NCBI RefSeq assembly: GCF_963169125.1 | Contig: NC_084802.1 | Location: 40,260,607-40,324,606, forward strand | Direction of reading: 5' to 3' | Origin: Humulus lupulus | Taxonomy: Eukaryota > Streptophyta > Magnoliopsida > Rosales > Cannabaceae | DNA: 64,000 nt | In this document: piece by piece, positions 20,965 through 31,580 of the stretch | Position numbering within the stretch: the stretch's first letter is position 1 | How the letters are laid out: each line of letters begins with the position of its first letter | The notes under the pieces: model-generated | Told to the model about the DNA's origin: nothing | Seen by the model: only the letters and a program-made list of their open reading frames with translations | Databases searched by the model: none | Made by a program: the position numbers and the translations under genes

Positions 20965-23730
20965 GAAAATATAATGTCTCAAATTACCTAATAAGGCTTA
21001 GGACCTTGATTAGGGAGCAGGATGGCAAATTATGTGATTATGTGATATATATATATGTGTATCAATATGTGATTATGTGAGTTATATTATAATATGACTT
21101 GATATGCATGTTTATGTGTATTAAATATGCATGTGGACCCATTTCTGATCAAAAGGGCAATTTTCGTAATTTGGCCCATTATGGGTATATTTGGCATATA
21201 TGTGATATATGTGTGGGACCACATTATTATGTGGATATATTTGGGTTACTCGACACGAGACAATCCAAGGGAGCAAGCTAGTGGGAAAGTCACAATGGGA
21301 CCCATACTTGACTTGGTGTAAGTCAAGGGGTATATTGGGTATTTAGTACATTACTGGGTTATTGGATAATGGGAATGAAAATTTGATGAGATATTTAGAG
21401 TTAGTGAGAAGAGGAGGGAATCCTGAGGATTTTGACTATTTGGCCCCCGGGGACATTTCAGGTACCCCGAGCATTTGGATTTGCTTGAGGTTACTTAAGC
21501 TTGATGTAACCTGACAGAATAAATAAAAAGAGAACATACGATTCTTTCTCTCTCCCATTCTTTCATTTGGCGTTCGATAGCATTTTCGAAGGAAACTCGA
21601 GTTTTAGGACTCAGATTCAAGCAATGTTAGAGTCATAACGATTCTAGGGAAGATTAGAAGCTTAATAGCTAGAGGATTTAGTTGGGAAACAACTTAATAA
21701 GAGGTAATCCAAGCTTTAAGTTTTGAGTTTTTAAGCTTTGATTGGATTTTACGTTGTGATGAGTTTTTGAATTGTTTGGGACTTGGGTTTTGATGGTTTT
21801 GGGCCATGGAGTTGATTGGGAACGTTGTTTTTGGGATTTGGATATGTTTGGATAGGTTTATGGAGGATTTTAAAATGAGGAAAACGGGGGTTTTTGGCTG
21901 AATTCGAGATCGGGTTGCGGCCCTGTTCTTGGGCATCGCCGCCCAGGCTTGAAGAAGGAGGAGATCTAACTGTTGGGCATTTAGGGTCGCGTAGACAGAA
22001 AAGGGCCTGAGCCCTTGACTTGAGCGGGCTGCGGCTCAAAAGGGGAAAAATGGCCAAAATGGGTTTTTAGTGATGGGAACTTAAACCTAAGGGCTTGGGA
22101 TCGATCCAACTACTCGTTTTGGTAGGATTTGACATCCCGAAGGCTAGGACTCAGTCCAGAAGCCTTTATTTACTTATTTTTTATGGGATTGTATATTATG
22201 GTTGTAACTAGGTTATCGCTAAGGGCTCGGAAACGGGATCGTGCTCGAGGGTCCTTTATTGGTAATCTGTGCTTCGACTAAAAGTAAGAAAACTGCACCT
22301 ACTATGTGACATACATGATTAGGGCTTGGCCCGAATGCTGGATAAAGTTTTGATTGGGCATTGGCCCCTATAATTGCACATGATTATGATTATGATTACG
22401 CTTGTTATTGTTGATTAAGCATGTTGAATACTTTATATATGGATATTTTATATGTGATGAATGTATGTTAGCATTATATAATTGAGTAAAGCATTGACTT
22501 ATCAATCAAGGGTGGAAATAGCACGTTGAGCATTGGTCGTTATGGTTATGCTTAACAAGGAGCGCATCATACACTTGACCGACCTATTGGTCGGGGAAAA
22601 CTCGGTGCCAGGTACGCTGGATCATCTTCAAAGCTGGTTATATAGAGGATAGGGAAATGGGCCCCGAGGTGACTTATTAGTCTCATATCCTAGGGCTAGG
22701 CCCCAGCATTGACTTATTAGTCAAGGACGACATTAGCACTGTGAGTGCTGGTCATAAAGCATTGACTTATTAATCAAGGACGACCTTAGCACGGTGAGTG
22801 CTGGTCATAAAGCATTGACTTATTAGTCAAGGACGACATTAGCACGTTGAGTACTAGTTGTAAGGCATTGACTTATTAATCAAGCATGGCAATAGCGTGG
22901 AACATTGGTCCTTATGGTTTAGTCTAACCAGGAGCGCAGTATACAATTGACCGACCTATGGGTCGGAGATAACCAAAGCGCTAGGTACACTGGCCCAGCT
23001 CTAAGGCTGGTTATACAGAGGATAGGGCAAAGGGCCCCGAGGTGACTCATTAGTCCCATAACCTAGGGCGTTGAGCCAGTATGATTTATTAATCATGTGT
23101 TCGGGTGCTGAGCCCCAGTATGATTCCATAATCATGTATTTTGGGCATTGGGCCCCGATATGATGCATTGATCATTTATCTAGGGAAATTGGCCCCATAT
23201 GACACTGTAGTACACTGTAGTCATTTATATGAATGGTATGCATGCATGAGTAGATTTATTACTGCTAGGTATGCTTATTATGATTTGGAAATATGTTATT
23301 AACTGTTTATGAGCATGTTTAAGTTTTCTTCATAAACCTTTGCTCACGGGTGCTATATGGTGCAGGTAAAAGGAAAAAAAAAGTTGTACCATCTTTGAGT
23401 TGGAGAGCTTAGGTGACGATGTGTACATATGTGGCTGCTCGTCCACCAAGACCGATGGTTTAAAGAGGAACTAGGGTCAAACCCTATTTTGCTGCTTATG
23501 TCGGCAGGTTGTAACTTTTTATTACAGTTAACCTTTTAAAAGTATTTTGGTATCCCATGTATGAAGTAAACGTTTTTATGAAACGATGGTACCTTTGACC
23601 AAAAATTTTTACCCTAAATCGTTCATCACATATAGTTATATGGTTATGGCCAAATGACTCATTTAGTGAGTTGAGCACTATTTAAATTACACAGTGTAAT
23701 GGTCCCTGAGTAGTAGGGCATTACAGAAAA
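20965..23730 (+). repeat. Solo LTR, Tekay/Del-like gypsy, copy 1 (2756 bp) with TSD GAAAA
   Basis: The LTR runs from 20970 (TATAATGTCTC, a mutated TGTAATGCCCC start) to 23725 (GGGCATTACA) and is flanked by GAAAA at 20965-20969 and 23726-23730. It is homologous along its length to 51555-54119, for example CCTAATAAGGCTTAGGACCT at the start, CTCACGGGTGCTAT/GGTGCAGGTAAA and the AACGGTCCCTG-type end. There is no internal region, so this is a solo LTR left by recombination. It was inserted into the older Tat remnant. Confidence 0.92.
22490..23175 (+). repeat. Array of palindromes with varying arms inside solo LTR copy 1
   Basis: At least twelve short inverted repeats with mostly 4-nt spacers lie in about 690 bp. 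Examples are TTGACTTATTAGTCAA (22709, 22815 and near-copies at 22762 and 22868), CCGACCTATTGGTCGG (22579), CCGACCTATGGGTCGG (22951), ATGATTTATTAATCAT (23081), ATGATTCCATAATCAT (23120) and ATGATGCATTGATCAT (23160). Part of it is a tandem repeat of about 54 bp (22709-22880), but the arms differ between groups while pairing is kept. Confidence 0.85.
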
Positions 23731-24014
23731 ATTTTGTCTGAAAAGTCAAAAATGAAGAAGAAAGGAAGAGGTGGCCTTTTGTTCTTTCCTTTCAAATAAC
23801 GAGGGAAGCTAAATCGCCAACAATCGTGGGAATTCCCCATTGGTCCTCAATTTTCGGGAATGTGGGATGTCATTGCTAGAACAGAAGAGTCCATGATTAT
23901 GAGAAATAAATGCTTACGGCGTGATTAGACCATGGACATTTTTGGAATGATAACCTGCAATATTTGGCTCACATCAGCATCTGCAGAACGACCAGATATG
24001 GACCGATGGGAAAT
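23731..24014. other. Non-coding DNA after the solo LTR, probably Tat element 3' region
   Basis: It continues the sequence interrupted by the solo LTR (GAAAA TSD). No ORF or promoter is recognised. Confidence 0.4.
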
Positions 24015-24546
24015 TGTTGGATCAAAAAATGCCACAATGGGCCTAAGACCAAATATATCATGTAAAGATGGGTCCAAAGCTCTTTAGCCAGTCCAAATAA
24101 TCATTTTTTCGAAGAAGGCGTTTAAATTAGTAATATATGTATTAAGGCAAACATTGCTTCTGCACAGTGGAGGAGGTAAGTTCTCCTCGCAGAAGTGGAA
24201 GATATTTTTATTATTAATAATATAACCTTTGAGAGAGTATAAGTAGATGCAGGAAAGTTGGTTACACATTAACCAATCACATTCCTCCACCTAATCCATG
24301 ATTCTTCTCTCAGTTGCTATAAATAGCCAATGTTGAGAACAACAAAGACAACTCTAACTTTTCTAATGTTACTCTGCTCAAATAAACACTCATCTGACTT
24401 AAGCATCGGATAATTTTCTTGCAGTGAACCCCAGGTGTTGTGTTCACTTCAGAAATTCAAGTTTCCAATCAGAGAAGGGAGCTAAAGCCACTGGAAAAGA
24501 AAGATAAATTTCCAAGATTACCCTAGCGAAATTTTTGACATCAACA
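24015..24546 (+). repeat. Candidate Tat-lineage LTR (about 532 bp)
   Basis: It starts TGTTGGATC and ends GACATCAACA, giving TGTTG...CAACA ends. It contains a TATA box (TTGCTATAAATAGCC, about 24315-24329), a CTTGCAGTGAACCCCAGGTG segment and an AAATTTTTGACATCAACA end of the kind seen in plant Tat/Ogre LTRs. The location downstream of the PF04195-like antisense remnant fits a 3' LTR. The 5' boundary is provisional. Confidence 0.5.
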
Positions 24547-24748
24547 TTGAGTTAATGTGTTTGCTTTGAATACATTTGATCTTCTCGTGTATTGCAGCTT
24601 TTCTGTGTGTTAATTGTCAATATATATTTTGGAGGCCTGAGGCAGATTCGAATCACTTGTTCAAATTTCCAACTTTCCTTTTGCCCATTTTTTTTTTGTT
24701 TTCCTTTACTTTCATAAAAGTTTCTTTTTTTATTTATTTATTAACTAT

Positions 24749-25186
24749 GTAGAGTAGAAAATTACAACATTTTTATTATTATTAAAGAGTAATACAATCT
24801 TAGAACACTTTGGACAAAGAACTCTCTTAGACACTTTTGTAATCTCACACAATTGGACTATTTTCTCACTTGCACTTTTAGGCACACATCACCCTTATAT
24901 TTATATGCTACAAAGGAAACATCCAAATCTTTCTAGAATTTTTTTACTTTCTAATTCATTAACTACTTTCTACTTTTCTCTAAATGATTCTAGAACTCTC
25001 TATACAGTGTCTAATTAGTTATAAGTTTCTTCAAGAACTTTCTAGAATATTCTAGGTTTCTCCTAATATTTTCTAGAATTTCTAGATACAATAATGACTT
25101 CTAAGTTTCTTAAAGAACTTTCTAGAATATTTTATGTTCTTCCTAGTACATTCTAGAAATCTAGAGCATTCTAGATATGGTAATCA
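24749..25186 (-). promoter_or_regulatory. LTR-like promoter with heat-shock-element cluster, minus strand
   Basis: Six exact TTCTAGAA sites lie at 24931, 24988, 25040, 25071, 25120 and 25151. At 25030-25052 five alternating units read TTC-GAA-TTC-GAA-TTC, each separated by 2 nt, which is a perfect multi-unit heat shock element. On the minus strand a TATA box (CATATAAATATAAG, about 24893-24906) follows about 25-30 bp downstream of the last site. This is a core-promoter layout like that of heat-activated copia LTRs such as Arabidopsis ONSEN. Boundaries of the element are not resolved; the CACTA end at 25187 cuts it. Confidence 0.6.
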
Positions 25187-25568
25187 CTATAAGAAAAAAC
25201 GTTTTTAGGGGCGACACTATTAGGGGCGATGAAAAATTGCCTCTAATAATGTCATTATCAACGGTGACACTACATAGTCGCTGCTAATATAACCTCGAAA
25301 GTAATTTATTAATTACTAAAATTAAAATTAATTACGTAGGTGTGGCACGTGTAACTATTAGTGGCGACATAGTCCCCGCTAATAAAAATATCTGAAAAAA
25401 ATACGTGGCAAATTTCCCACTCAATTTTTATTTAACCTGCAGCGACGATATTTTTTGCTGCTAATACTCTACAACCTTTGAAAAAACGTGACCGAAACGG
25501 GGTGTTTGACTAGAAGTGATGACTTTTAGCGGCGAAAAATGTTGTCGCTAACAGCCATTTATAAACAT

Positions 25569-25820
25569 TCCCTAAGAACCGCCACCTACACCATCATACA
25601 TGTCGGAAATGCCATTTTCCACCCCCTAAATTCAAATATAAGCCTAAAATCATATTACCTGACCCTCCAAACCATAATCCCTACCCCCCGGCCCTCCCTA
25701 AGAACCGCCACCTACACCATCATACATGTCGGAAAAATCCATTTTCCACCCCCTAAATTCAAATATAAGCCTAAAATCATATTACCTGACCCTCCAAACC
25801 ATAATCCCCCCCCCGGCCAA
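25569..25820 (+). repeat. 127-bp tandem duplication in CACTA leader
   Basis: CCCTAAGAACCGCCACCTAC starts at 25570 and again at 25697. The two copies are almost identical through CAAACCATAATCCC, so the duplication is much younger than the split from the 15959 copy, which has a single unit. Confidence 0.9.
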
Positions 25821-26129
25821 TTAAGGCCAGGAGCGCATCGCCGGTAGAAGGGACGAGCCGACCGGTGCACACCGGAGGCGGACCCCATATCTCTCTTTCT
25901 CTCTTCGCCTCCACCACAACACCGGCGCCATCAACTTGCCATGTCCACCACCACCACCCATCCATCACCACACATATATAGGTATATATAACTATATATA
26001 TATATATATTCTATTTTGATATTTTGATTTTTGATTTTTGATTTTTCAGTTTTTAATTTTTATTTATTTAATTGATTGTTTGTTTTTATTTAATTTACTT
26101 TTCTATTTTTATGTATTTATTTTTATGTT

Positions 26130-26380
26130 TTTATATATATGTGTGATGTATATTTATATGTGTGGTCGTGTATATGTGTGTATATATATACATATACGTG
26201 TGTGTATATATATGTTTGTATATGTGTGTATATATGTATAGATATGTATGTGTGTGTGTGTTTGTGTGATATGTGTGTGTGCCGTGAATATATATATATA
26301 TATATGTGTGTGTGTGTTTGTGTGATATATGTATATGTGAGCTATATATATATATGTATATGTGTTTTTATGTGTTATAT
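26130..26380 (+). repeat. Degenerate TATG/TGTG microsatellite
   Basis: Alternating purine-pyrimidine TA/TG tract in the CACTA leader; a similar tract lies at 16680-16900 in the other copy. ORFs rich in Tyr, Ile, Val and Cys here come from the repeat. Confidence 0.85.
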
Positions 26381-26497
26381 ATTTTTTTTTACTAACTTTG
26401 TTTTAGGAGAAAATAAATTGGTGTAATTTTTGAGCCCTTTCTTTTGGATCCATCTATTAATTGGTATGTATTATGTATTGTTATGTTTATATATATA

Positions 26498-26550
26498 CTA
26501 GTTGCAAGTAACGTACAATGCACGTTTGCTTAGTTTTATTTAAAAATGTA
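26498..26550 (-). mobile_element. Possible Helitron 3' terminus
   Basis: On the minus strand a short GC-containing hairpin (ACGTGCATTGTACGT) is followed about 10 bp later by CTAG and then T, which is the Helitron 3'-end layout (hairpin, CTRR, insertion before T). No 5' TC end or Rep/helicase was identified, so this may be coincidence. Confidence 0.25.
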
Positions 26551-27430
26551 TTAATTTATTTTTATTATTGTTGACTGCTTTTTTTGCTATCAACTATTTA
26601 AACAATAACTTAAAGAAATGCAGCTGGAAGACGCATATTTTACGTGTTTCAAGTTATAAAATAACCCTAGTCCACGAGGCTTTAGTATTAATGTTCTTGA
26701 AGCTTGAGATGACAAGTTCAATGAAGGTTTTCTTAGACAACGTATATATTGCTCTGAGTACAAAAAATGGGATCAAAAGTCCAAAATCCCAAAAGTCCTT
26801 TACAATGGAATCTCCAACCCTATTTATAGTGGCTTGAGACAATTAATTCCCTTAATGTGGATTTATTACAAATATTCTCAATCATTTGGGAGTTTAATGC
26901 TAATTAACACCTTCAGGTGCCCTAATTAAGGTGGTGGGCCCAGGCGCATTGCACGGGGTCCAATTCGTAGGTTGCAACCCACTACTTTACAGGAGACACG
27001 CCCCATGACACTGTCATAACCCATCTACACGTTTCCCATGTCAGGTCGCTCATTGGGACATGCAAATTTTCGAGTGTACGAGCTCGACACCACTACTTGG
27101 GGCATAAAAAGATGTCAGATGGCCGCTTGTAGTACAAAGTTGTTGCGACTGACATCTGGCATTCCCTTCAGGCCTCGAGGACAAACTCCTAGGCCTAGGA
27201 GGACTAACTAATCAAGAAGACTGGAGGACCATAACGGATGTTCTCGGGACATGGCCTAACTTGAAGACATCCATGTTTGGAAACAGATAATAGCACGTTG
27301 GGAGGAGTCTACGCTCTGAGGAGCTGCATGCGAGCTCCACAAGGCTTTATTAGCTTCCGAGGAGCCTAATCACTTCTCTAATGATTGCCACGTGTCCAAT
27401 GATGAAATCATAAACAACAATTATATTTTT
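26530..27430 (-). repeat. LTR of a Tat-like gypsy element, minus strand, decayed
   Basis: Read on the minus strand: a GC-richer U3 with GGACACGTGGCAATC (G-box, about 27390), then TATA (CCACTATAAATAGGG, about 26817-26831), then CTCGTGGACTAGGGTTATTT and AACACGTAAAATATG. These closely follow CTCGTGGACTAGGGCTTGTT and ACCGCGTAAAAACAC of the intact element's LTR at 33436-33480. Ends are not precisely defined, and no adjacent coding region is seen. Confidence 0.6.
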
Positions 27431-28499
27431 TAATTATTATTTAAATTTTAAATAAGTAAACAATGTCATATATTATAAAAGAATGAGATAAATATATTAT
27501 GAAAAATTAAGCTAAAACATTGTTTATAGCTTAAAAAATATATGATATTTTTACAGATAAAAATAAGGTGTATTCTAGTTTTAAAGTAAATTATCTGATG
27601 TTGTTTATTAGTTTGAAATTTAGTGTTCATAATAATTTAAAATTTAAAATTTGGTATTTTTTTATTTTTTATTTTATATATTATATATAATATATGGTAA
27701 TTCTAGTTTTAAAGTTAAATACTTTTTTTCTATTTTATTTTTAAAAAATATTCAATATAATAAAATATTCAAAAACTCTAGACTAAAACTATGAATCTAA
27801 AAAGTTGATTCCATAAAATTTTAATTATGTAATTTAAAAAATTTTAAAGCCAACAAAAAGTTATATATAAATATATATTATTTAATTAATGGCTTGAGAG
27901 TTAAAATAAACAATTTCTCGTTAAAAAAATTAAACAAAAAAAAATGTATATTTATGTATTGTGTCACTATTACATATATGTTTGGATAAACAAAATATAT
28001 TAAATGACAAAATAAATAATGAATAAAAGAAACAAAAGAATAAATTTAAACACATAAATATTTTTCGGCTTTAGTTTTGAAAACATAATTGATAGAGTTA
28101 TTTAAATACTTTAGGATGAAATTTGAAAATATGTAATGAGAATTTATTATGGCTCATTTATTACTTTTTATTTTTATTTCTAATTTATTAATCTTATTTA
28201 ATTGACTTTATTATTGTTTTATTTTTTAATTAATTTACCTTATTTAAATAACTTTTAAACTGACGGTGTTAGAAAACAATAAAAAAAATTAATTTATTTA
28301 CTTTATTTAGATAACTTTAAAACAAACAGTGTTAGAAAATAATGAAAAAAAAGAATTAAATCTAACCGAAACCAACAATTTCTATTAAACTCACATTTAT
28401 AATAGGGATATTTTTGCAAATACATATATCAAGAACTTTTATTGTAAAAATACGGTTCTTATATATTTAATCCATTAATATATATGTATTTTATATTGT
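27431..28499. other. Very AT-rich spacer
   Basis: No gene, terminal repeat or tandem repeat is recognised. Two similar short segments (ATAACTTTTAAACTGACGGTG near 28249 and ATAACTTTAAAACAAACAGTG near 28311) suggest a small local duplication. Confidence 0.5.
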
Positions 28500-28881
28500 A
28501 TTCAATATTACGGTTTGCAAGTGGGTCTCCCACTCTTCCTTCTACACAATCTTCATCTTTTCTTCTCTACCAGCCATTGCCAAACTGTATAACTTCAACA
28601 AAGCAACCATAAATCTCCTCCCGTCAAATCCAAAACACTCAAATCCGCAAAAAAAATTTGAAAAACCAACAAAATCTCATCAAAATCTGCAATTAGGTTG
28701 AAGTCCTATTGAATTGTGACTTTAAAAACAAACCCAACCACTCAAATCATTGCAACTTTCAGATAAGTTCTTATTACTTTTGTTGCTCTGTTTTTTGTTG
28801 TTTTGTGTTTCAAAGGTTGCTCTAAATATTGAATAAGTTGCTTATGGGTTGCTCTAAATCTAGTACATATTGCTGTAAATA

Positions 28882-30480
28882 TTTAGGTTGCTGCAAACAA
28901 GAGATTGGCACTGAGTAGGATAAGAGAGCTATTGTCAATTTTATGAGATGAGTTAAAACTGAATTTCTGGGTTGCTGATTATGTTACTGACTAGTTTCTT
29001 TAAGTTTAATAAAGGTTGCTGACAAGCTTGCTTAAGAGATTCTCTATTTTCTTTATATTTTCTTGATTGATTTTGTTGAATATGAATGGGTTGCTGTAAA
29101 TATTTAGGTTGCTGCAAACAAGAGATTGGCAGTGAGTAGGATAAGAGAGCTATTGTCAATTTTATGAAATGAGTTAAAATTGAATTTCTGGGTTGCTGAT
29201 TATGTTGCTGACTATGTTGCTGACTAGTTTCTTTAAGTTTAATGAAGGTTGCTAACAAGCTTGCTTAAGAGATTCTCTATTTTCTTGATATTTTCTTGAT
29301 TGATTTGGTTGAATCTGAATGGGTTACTGTAAATATTTAGGTTGCTACAAATAATCGATTGGAAGTGAGTAGGATAAGAGAGCTATTGTCAATTTTATGA
29401 AATAAGTTAAAACTGAATTTCTGGGTTGCTGATTATGTTGCTGACTAGTTTCTTTAAGTTTAATGAAGGTTGCTGACAAGCTTTCTTAAGAGATTCTCTA
29501 TTTTTTTTATATTTTCTTGATTGATTTGGCTGAATCTGAATGGGTTGCTGTAAATATTTAGGTTGCTGCAAACAATCGATTGGAAGTGAGAAGGATAAGA
29601 GAGCTTTTGTCAATTTTATGAAATGAGGTAAAACTGAATTTCTGGGTTGCTGATTATGTTGCTGACTAGTTTCTTTAAGTTTAATGAAGGTTGCTGACAA
29701 GCTTGCTTAAGAGATTCTCTATTTTTTTTTATATTTTCTTGATTGATTTGGTTGAATCTGAATGGGTTACTGTAAATATTTAGGTTGCTGCAAACAATCG
29801 ATTGGAAGTGAGAAGGATAAGAGAACTATTCTCAATTTTATGAAATGAGGTAAAACTGAATTTCTGGGTTGCTGATTATGTTGCTGACTAGTTTCTTTAA
29901 GTTTAATGAAGGTTGCTGACAAGCTTGCTTAACATATTCTCTATTTTATTTTATTTTTCTTGATTGATTTGGTTGAATCTGAATGGGTTGCTGTAAATAC
30001 TTAGGTTGCTGCAAACAATCGATTGGAAGTGAGTAGGATAAGAGAGCTATTGTCAATTTTATGAAATGAGTTAAAACTGAATTTCTGGGTTGCTGATTAT
30101 GTTGCTGACTAGTTTCTTTAAGTTTAATGATGGTTGCTGACAAGCTTGCTTAGCATATTCTCTAAATTTTTTTATATTTTCTTGATTGATTTGGTTGAAT
30201 TTGAATGGGTTGCTGTAAATATTTAGGTTGCTACAAACAATCGATTGGAAGTGAGTAGGATAAGAGAGCTATTGTCAATTTCATGAAATGAGGTAAAACT
30301 GAATTTCTGGGTTGCTGATTATGTTGCTGACTAGTTTCTTTAAGTTTAATGAAGGTTGCTGACTAACTTGCTTAACATATTCTCTATTTTTTTTTTATAT
30401 TTTCTTGATTGATTTGGTTGAATCTGAATGGGTTGCTGTAAATACTTAGGTTGATGTAAATATATTCATAAAACGATCAT
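28882..30480 (+). repeat. Tandem array, seven units of about 222 bp
   Basis: The word GAATTTCTGGGTTGCTGATT (or a one-base variant) recurs at 28961, 29182, 29415, 29636, 29858, 30079 and 30301, so spacing is 221-222 bp except one interval of 233 caused by an extra 12-bp TATGTTGCTGAC. Units are nearly identical. The antisense strand is open for up to 101 codons in some units (for example 29407-29700) with recurrent ISNPEIQF; the unit length near 3 x 74 makes such frames recur, and I do not regard them as genes. Confidence 0.95.
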
Positions 30481-30868
30481 TTGAAGAAGGTGTGAGAACA
30501 AGCAATTGTCAATATCTTTGGATTTAAAGAGGAGTGATTGAAATGAGGTAAATATTTATTTGTACTTTGCTTAGAACAATTGGTAGCTTAATTGGGTGTT
30601 TAAAAGGTTGCTATAAATATCGTACATGTTTATTATTGTGTGCTTATTTTACTAATAATGATTTGAAGAGTTTACGTAAGAGTTTGTTTATTTGCTTAAG
30701 GGGTTATAGAGGTTGCTGAATAGGTCTCTAATTTGTTGTTTAATGTGTTAATAAAGTTGATGAAGATGTTGCTTAATGGGTGCTTAAGGGTTTATCATCA
30801 AGGTAGATTGTAAGTTGTTTAATAAGTTGCTTATATGTTATTTACAAGGTATATCTTGCTTGCAGGAA

Positions 30869-31423
30869 ATGGATAGCATTGCAGTTTTACTCCAACACAA
30901 TGGGCAATGGGATCAAAACAAAAACTATATCAACTTTGATGTTTGTGGAATAGTAATTAGAAATGACTGCAACTACAACAACTTGATTGGTATGATATGC
31001 AATGAATTGAAGCTGCAACTTGAATCTACACTTTTGACAATACAGTATCAAGTTTAAGATGGATACCCTCCTTTAAAAATAGTTGATGACTCACAATTGA
31101 AGTTCTACATAGAGTTGAAGAAAAAGGAAACAAATATCACAAAATACCCTTTGTGTGTCACAATTGAATTCAACTCAATGCAGCAATCTTTTTTCTCAAC
31201 TAGGAGTACAACAACACATAATCAACCATGCAATGAAGTTGCACAAACAGAAGAAGCAGCATCAAATTCAGATGATGAACCAGTTGATTATTCTGTTGCT
31301 AAAGAGGTTGCATACTTTATTGATTATGCAGAGTTGGTGCCCAATCAGATTATAGAAATGATAGATGAAAGAAACAGAAATAATGAAGAAGAAGTTGATG
31401 TTGATGTTGATGTTGCATTGTGA
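30869..31423 (+). pseudogene. MULE transposase N-terminal domain, nonsense codon inside
   Basis: The ATG at 30869 follows a TTGCAG splice acceptor. It opens MDSIAVLLQHNGQW, continues with FDVCGIVIRNDCNYNNLIGM, LTIQYQV, then a TAA (31055-31057) and, in the same frame, DGYPPLKIVDD, LKFYIELKKKE and YPLCVTIEF. This order (GQW, GVVIP-like, Y.V...PPL.I, hD...YL.LKK, YPLCV) is the N-terminal domain of plant MULE transposases that precedes the MuDR domain. The protein then runs into an acidic tail (EEVDVDVDVAL) and stops. The DNA-binding and catalytic parts are missing, so this is a deletion derivative. Confidence 0.65.
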
Positions 31424-31580
31424 ACTCTGGTAGAGTTAGGACATGGCCAAAACATGAATCACCAAAGTCACTAACTTGCTTCGTTGAAAGATTTTCATGG
31501 ATAGCTTGAATCTGATAATATTTGATTGTAGAAGCAATTTTTGAAGAACAGCAATTATCCGGATGAATTAGGAAATTCAT
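31350..31580 (-). pseudogene. DUF1985/Ulp1-protease-type fragment
   Basis: The frame begins MNFLIHPDNCCSS at 31580, directly after a splice-acceptor-like TATAGGGT. The segment YYQIQAIHENLSTKQ, then FGDSCFGHVLTLPEF, matches the N-terminal DUF1985 pattern (helix, LT..Q...F..TCFGhLL) found ahead of the C48 cysteine protease domain in plant Ulp1-like genes carried by MULEs. Its 3' part runs over the end of the convergent transposase fragment. The catalytic His-Asp-Cys region is absent. Assignment is by pattern recognition only. Confidence 0.45.

Larger units (their letters stand above)
25187..26450 (+). mobile_element. CACTA transposon 5' end, second copy, truncated
   Basis: It starts CACTATAAGAAAAAACG and has subterminal TTAGGGGCGAC / GTCGCTGCTAATA repeats (25200-25560) aligned with those of the copy at 15959. 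A leader with a 127-bp tandem duplication, a CCATGTCCACCACC stretch and a (TATATGTG)n tract (26130-26370) follow. No transposase and no 3' terminus are seen. The inner boundary is approximate. Confidence 0.75.

Noticed and set aside
22490..22900. CRISPR-like array
   Set aside because: Repeats of about 54 bp with palindromes, but no unique spacers of constant length, in a plant LTR; it is a minisatellite.
26038..26426. Overlapping ORFs rich in Tyr, Ile, Cys and Val
   Set aside because: Translation of a TA/TG microsatellite.
28953..30143. Antisense ORFs of 65-101 codons with the same peptide (KLKETSQQHNQQPRN type) in several places
   Set aside because: They are the minus-strand reading of the 222-bp tandem array; the unit length is close to a multiple of three, so the same frame recurs without being a gene family.
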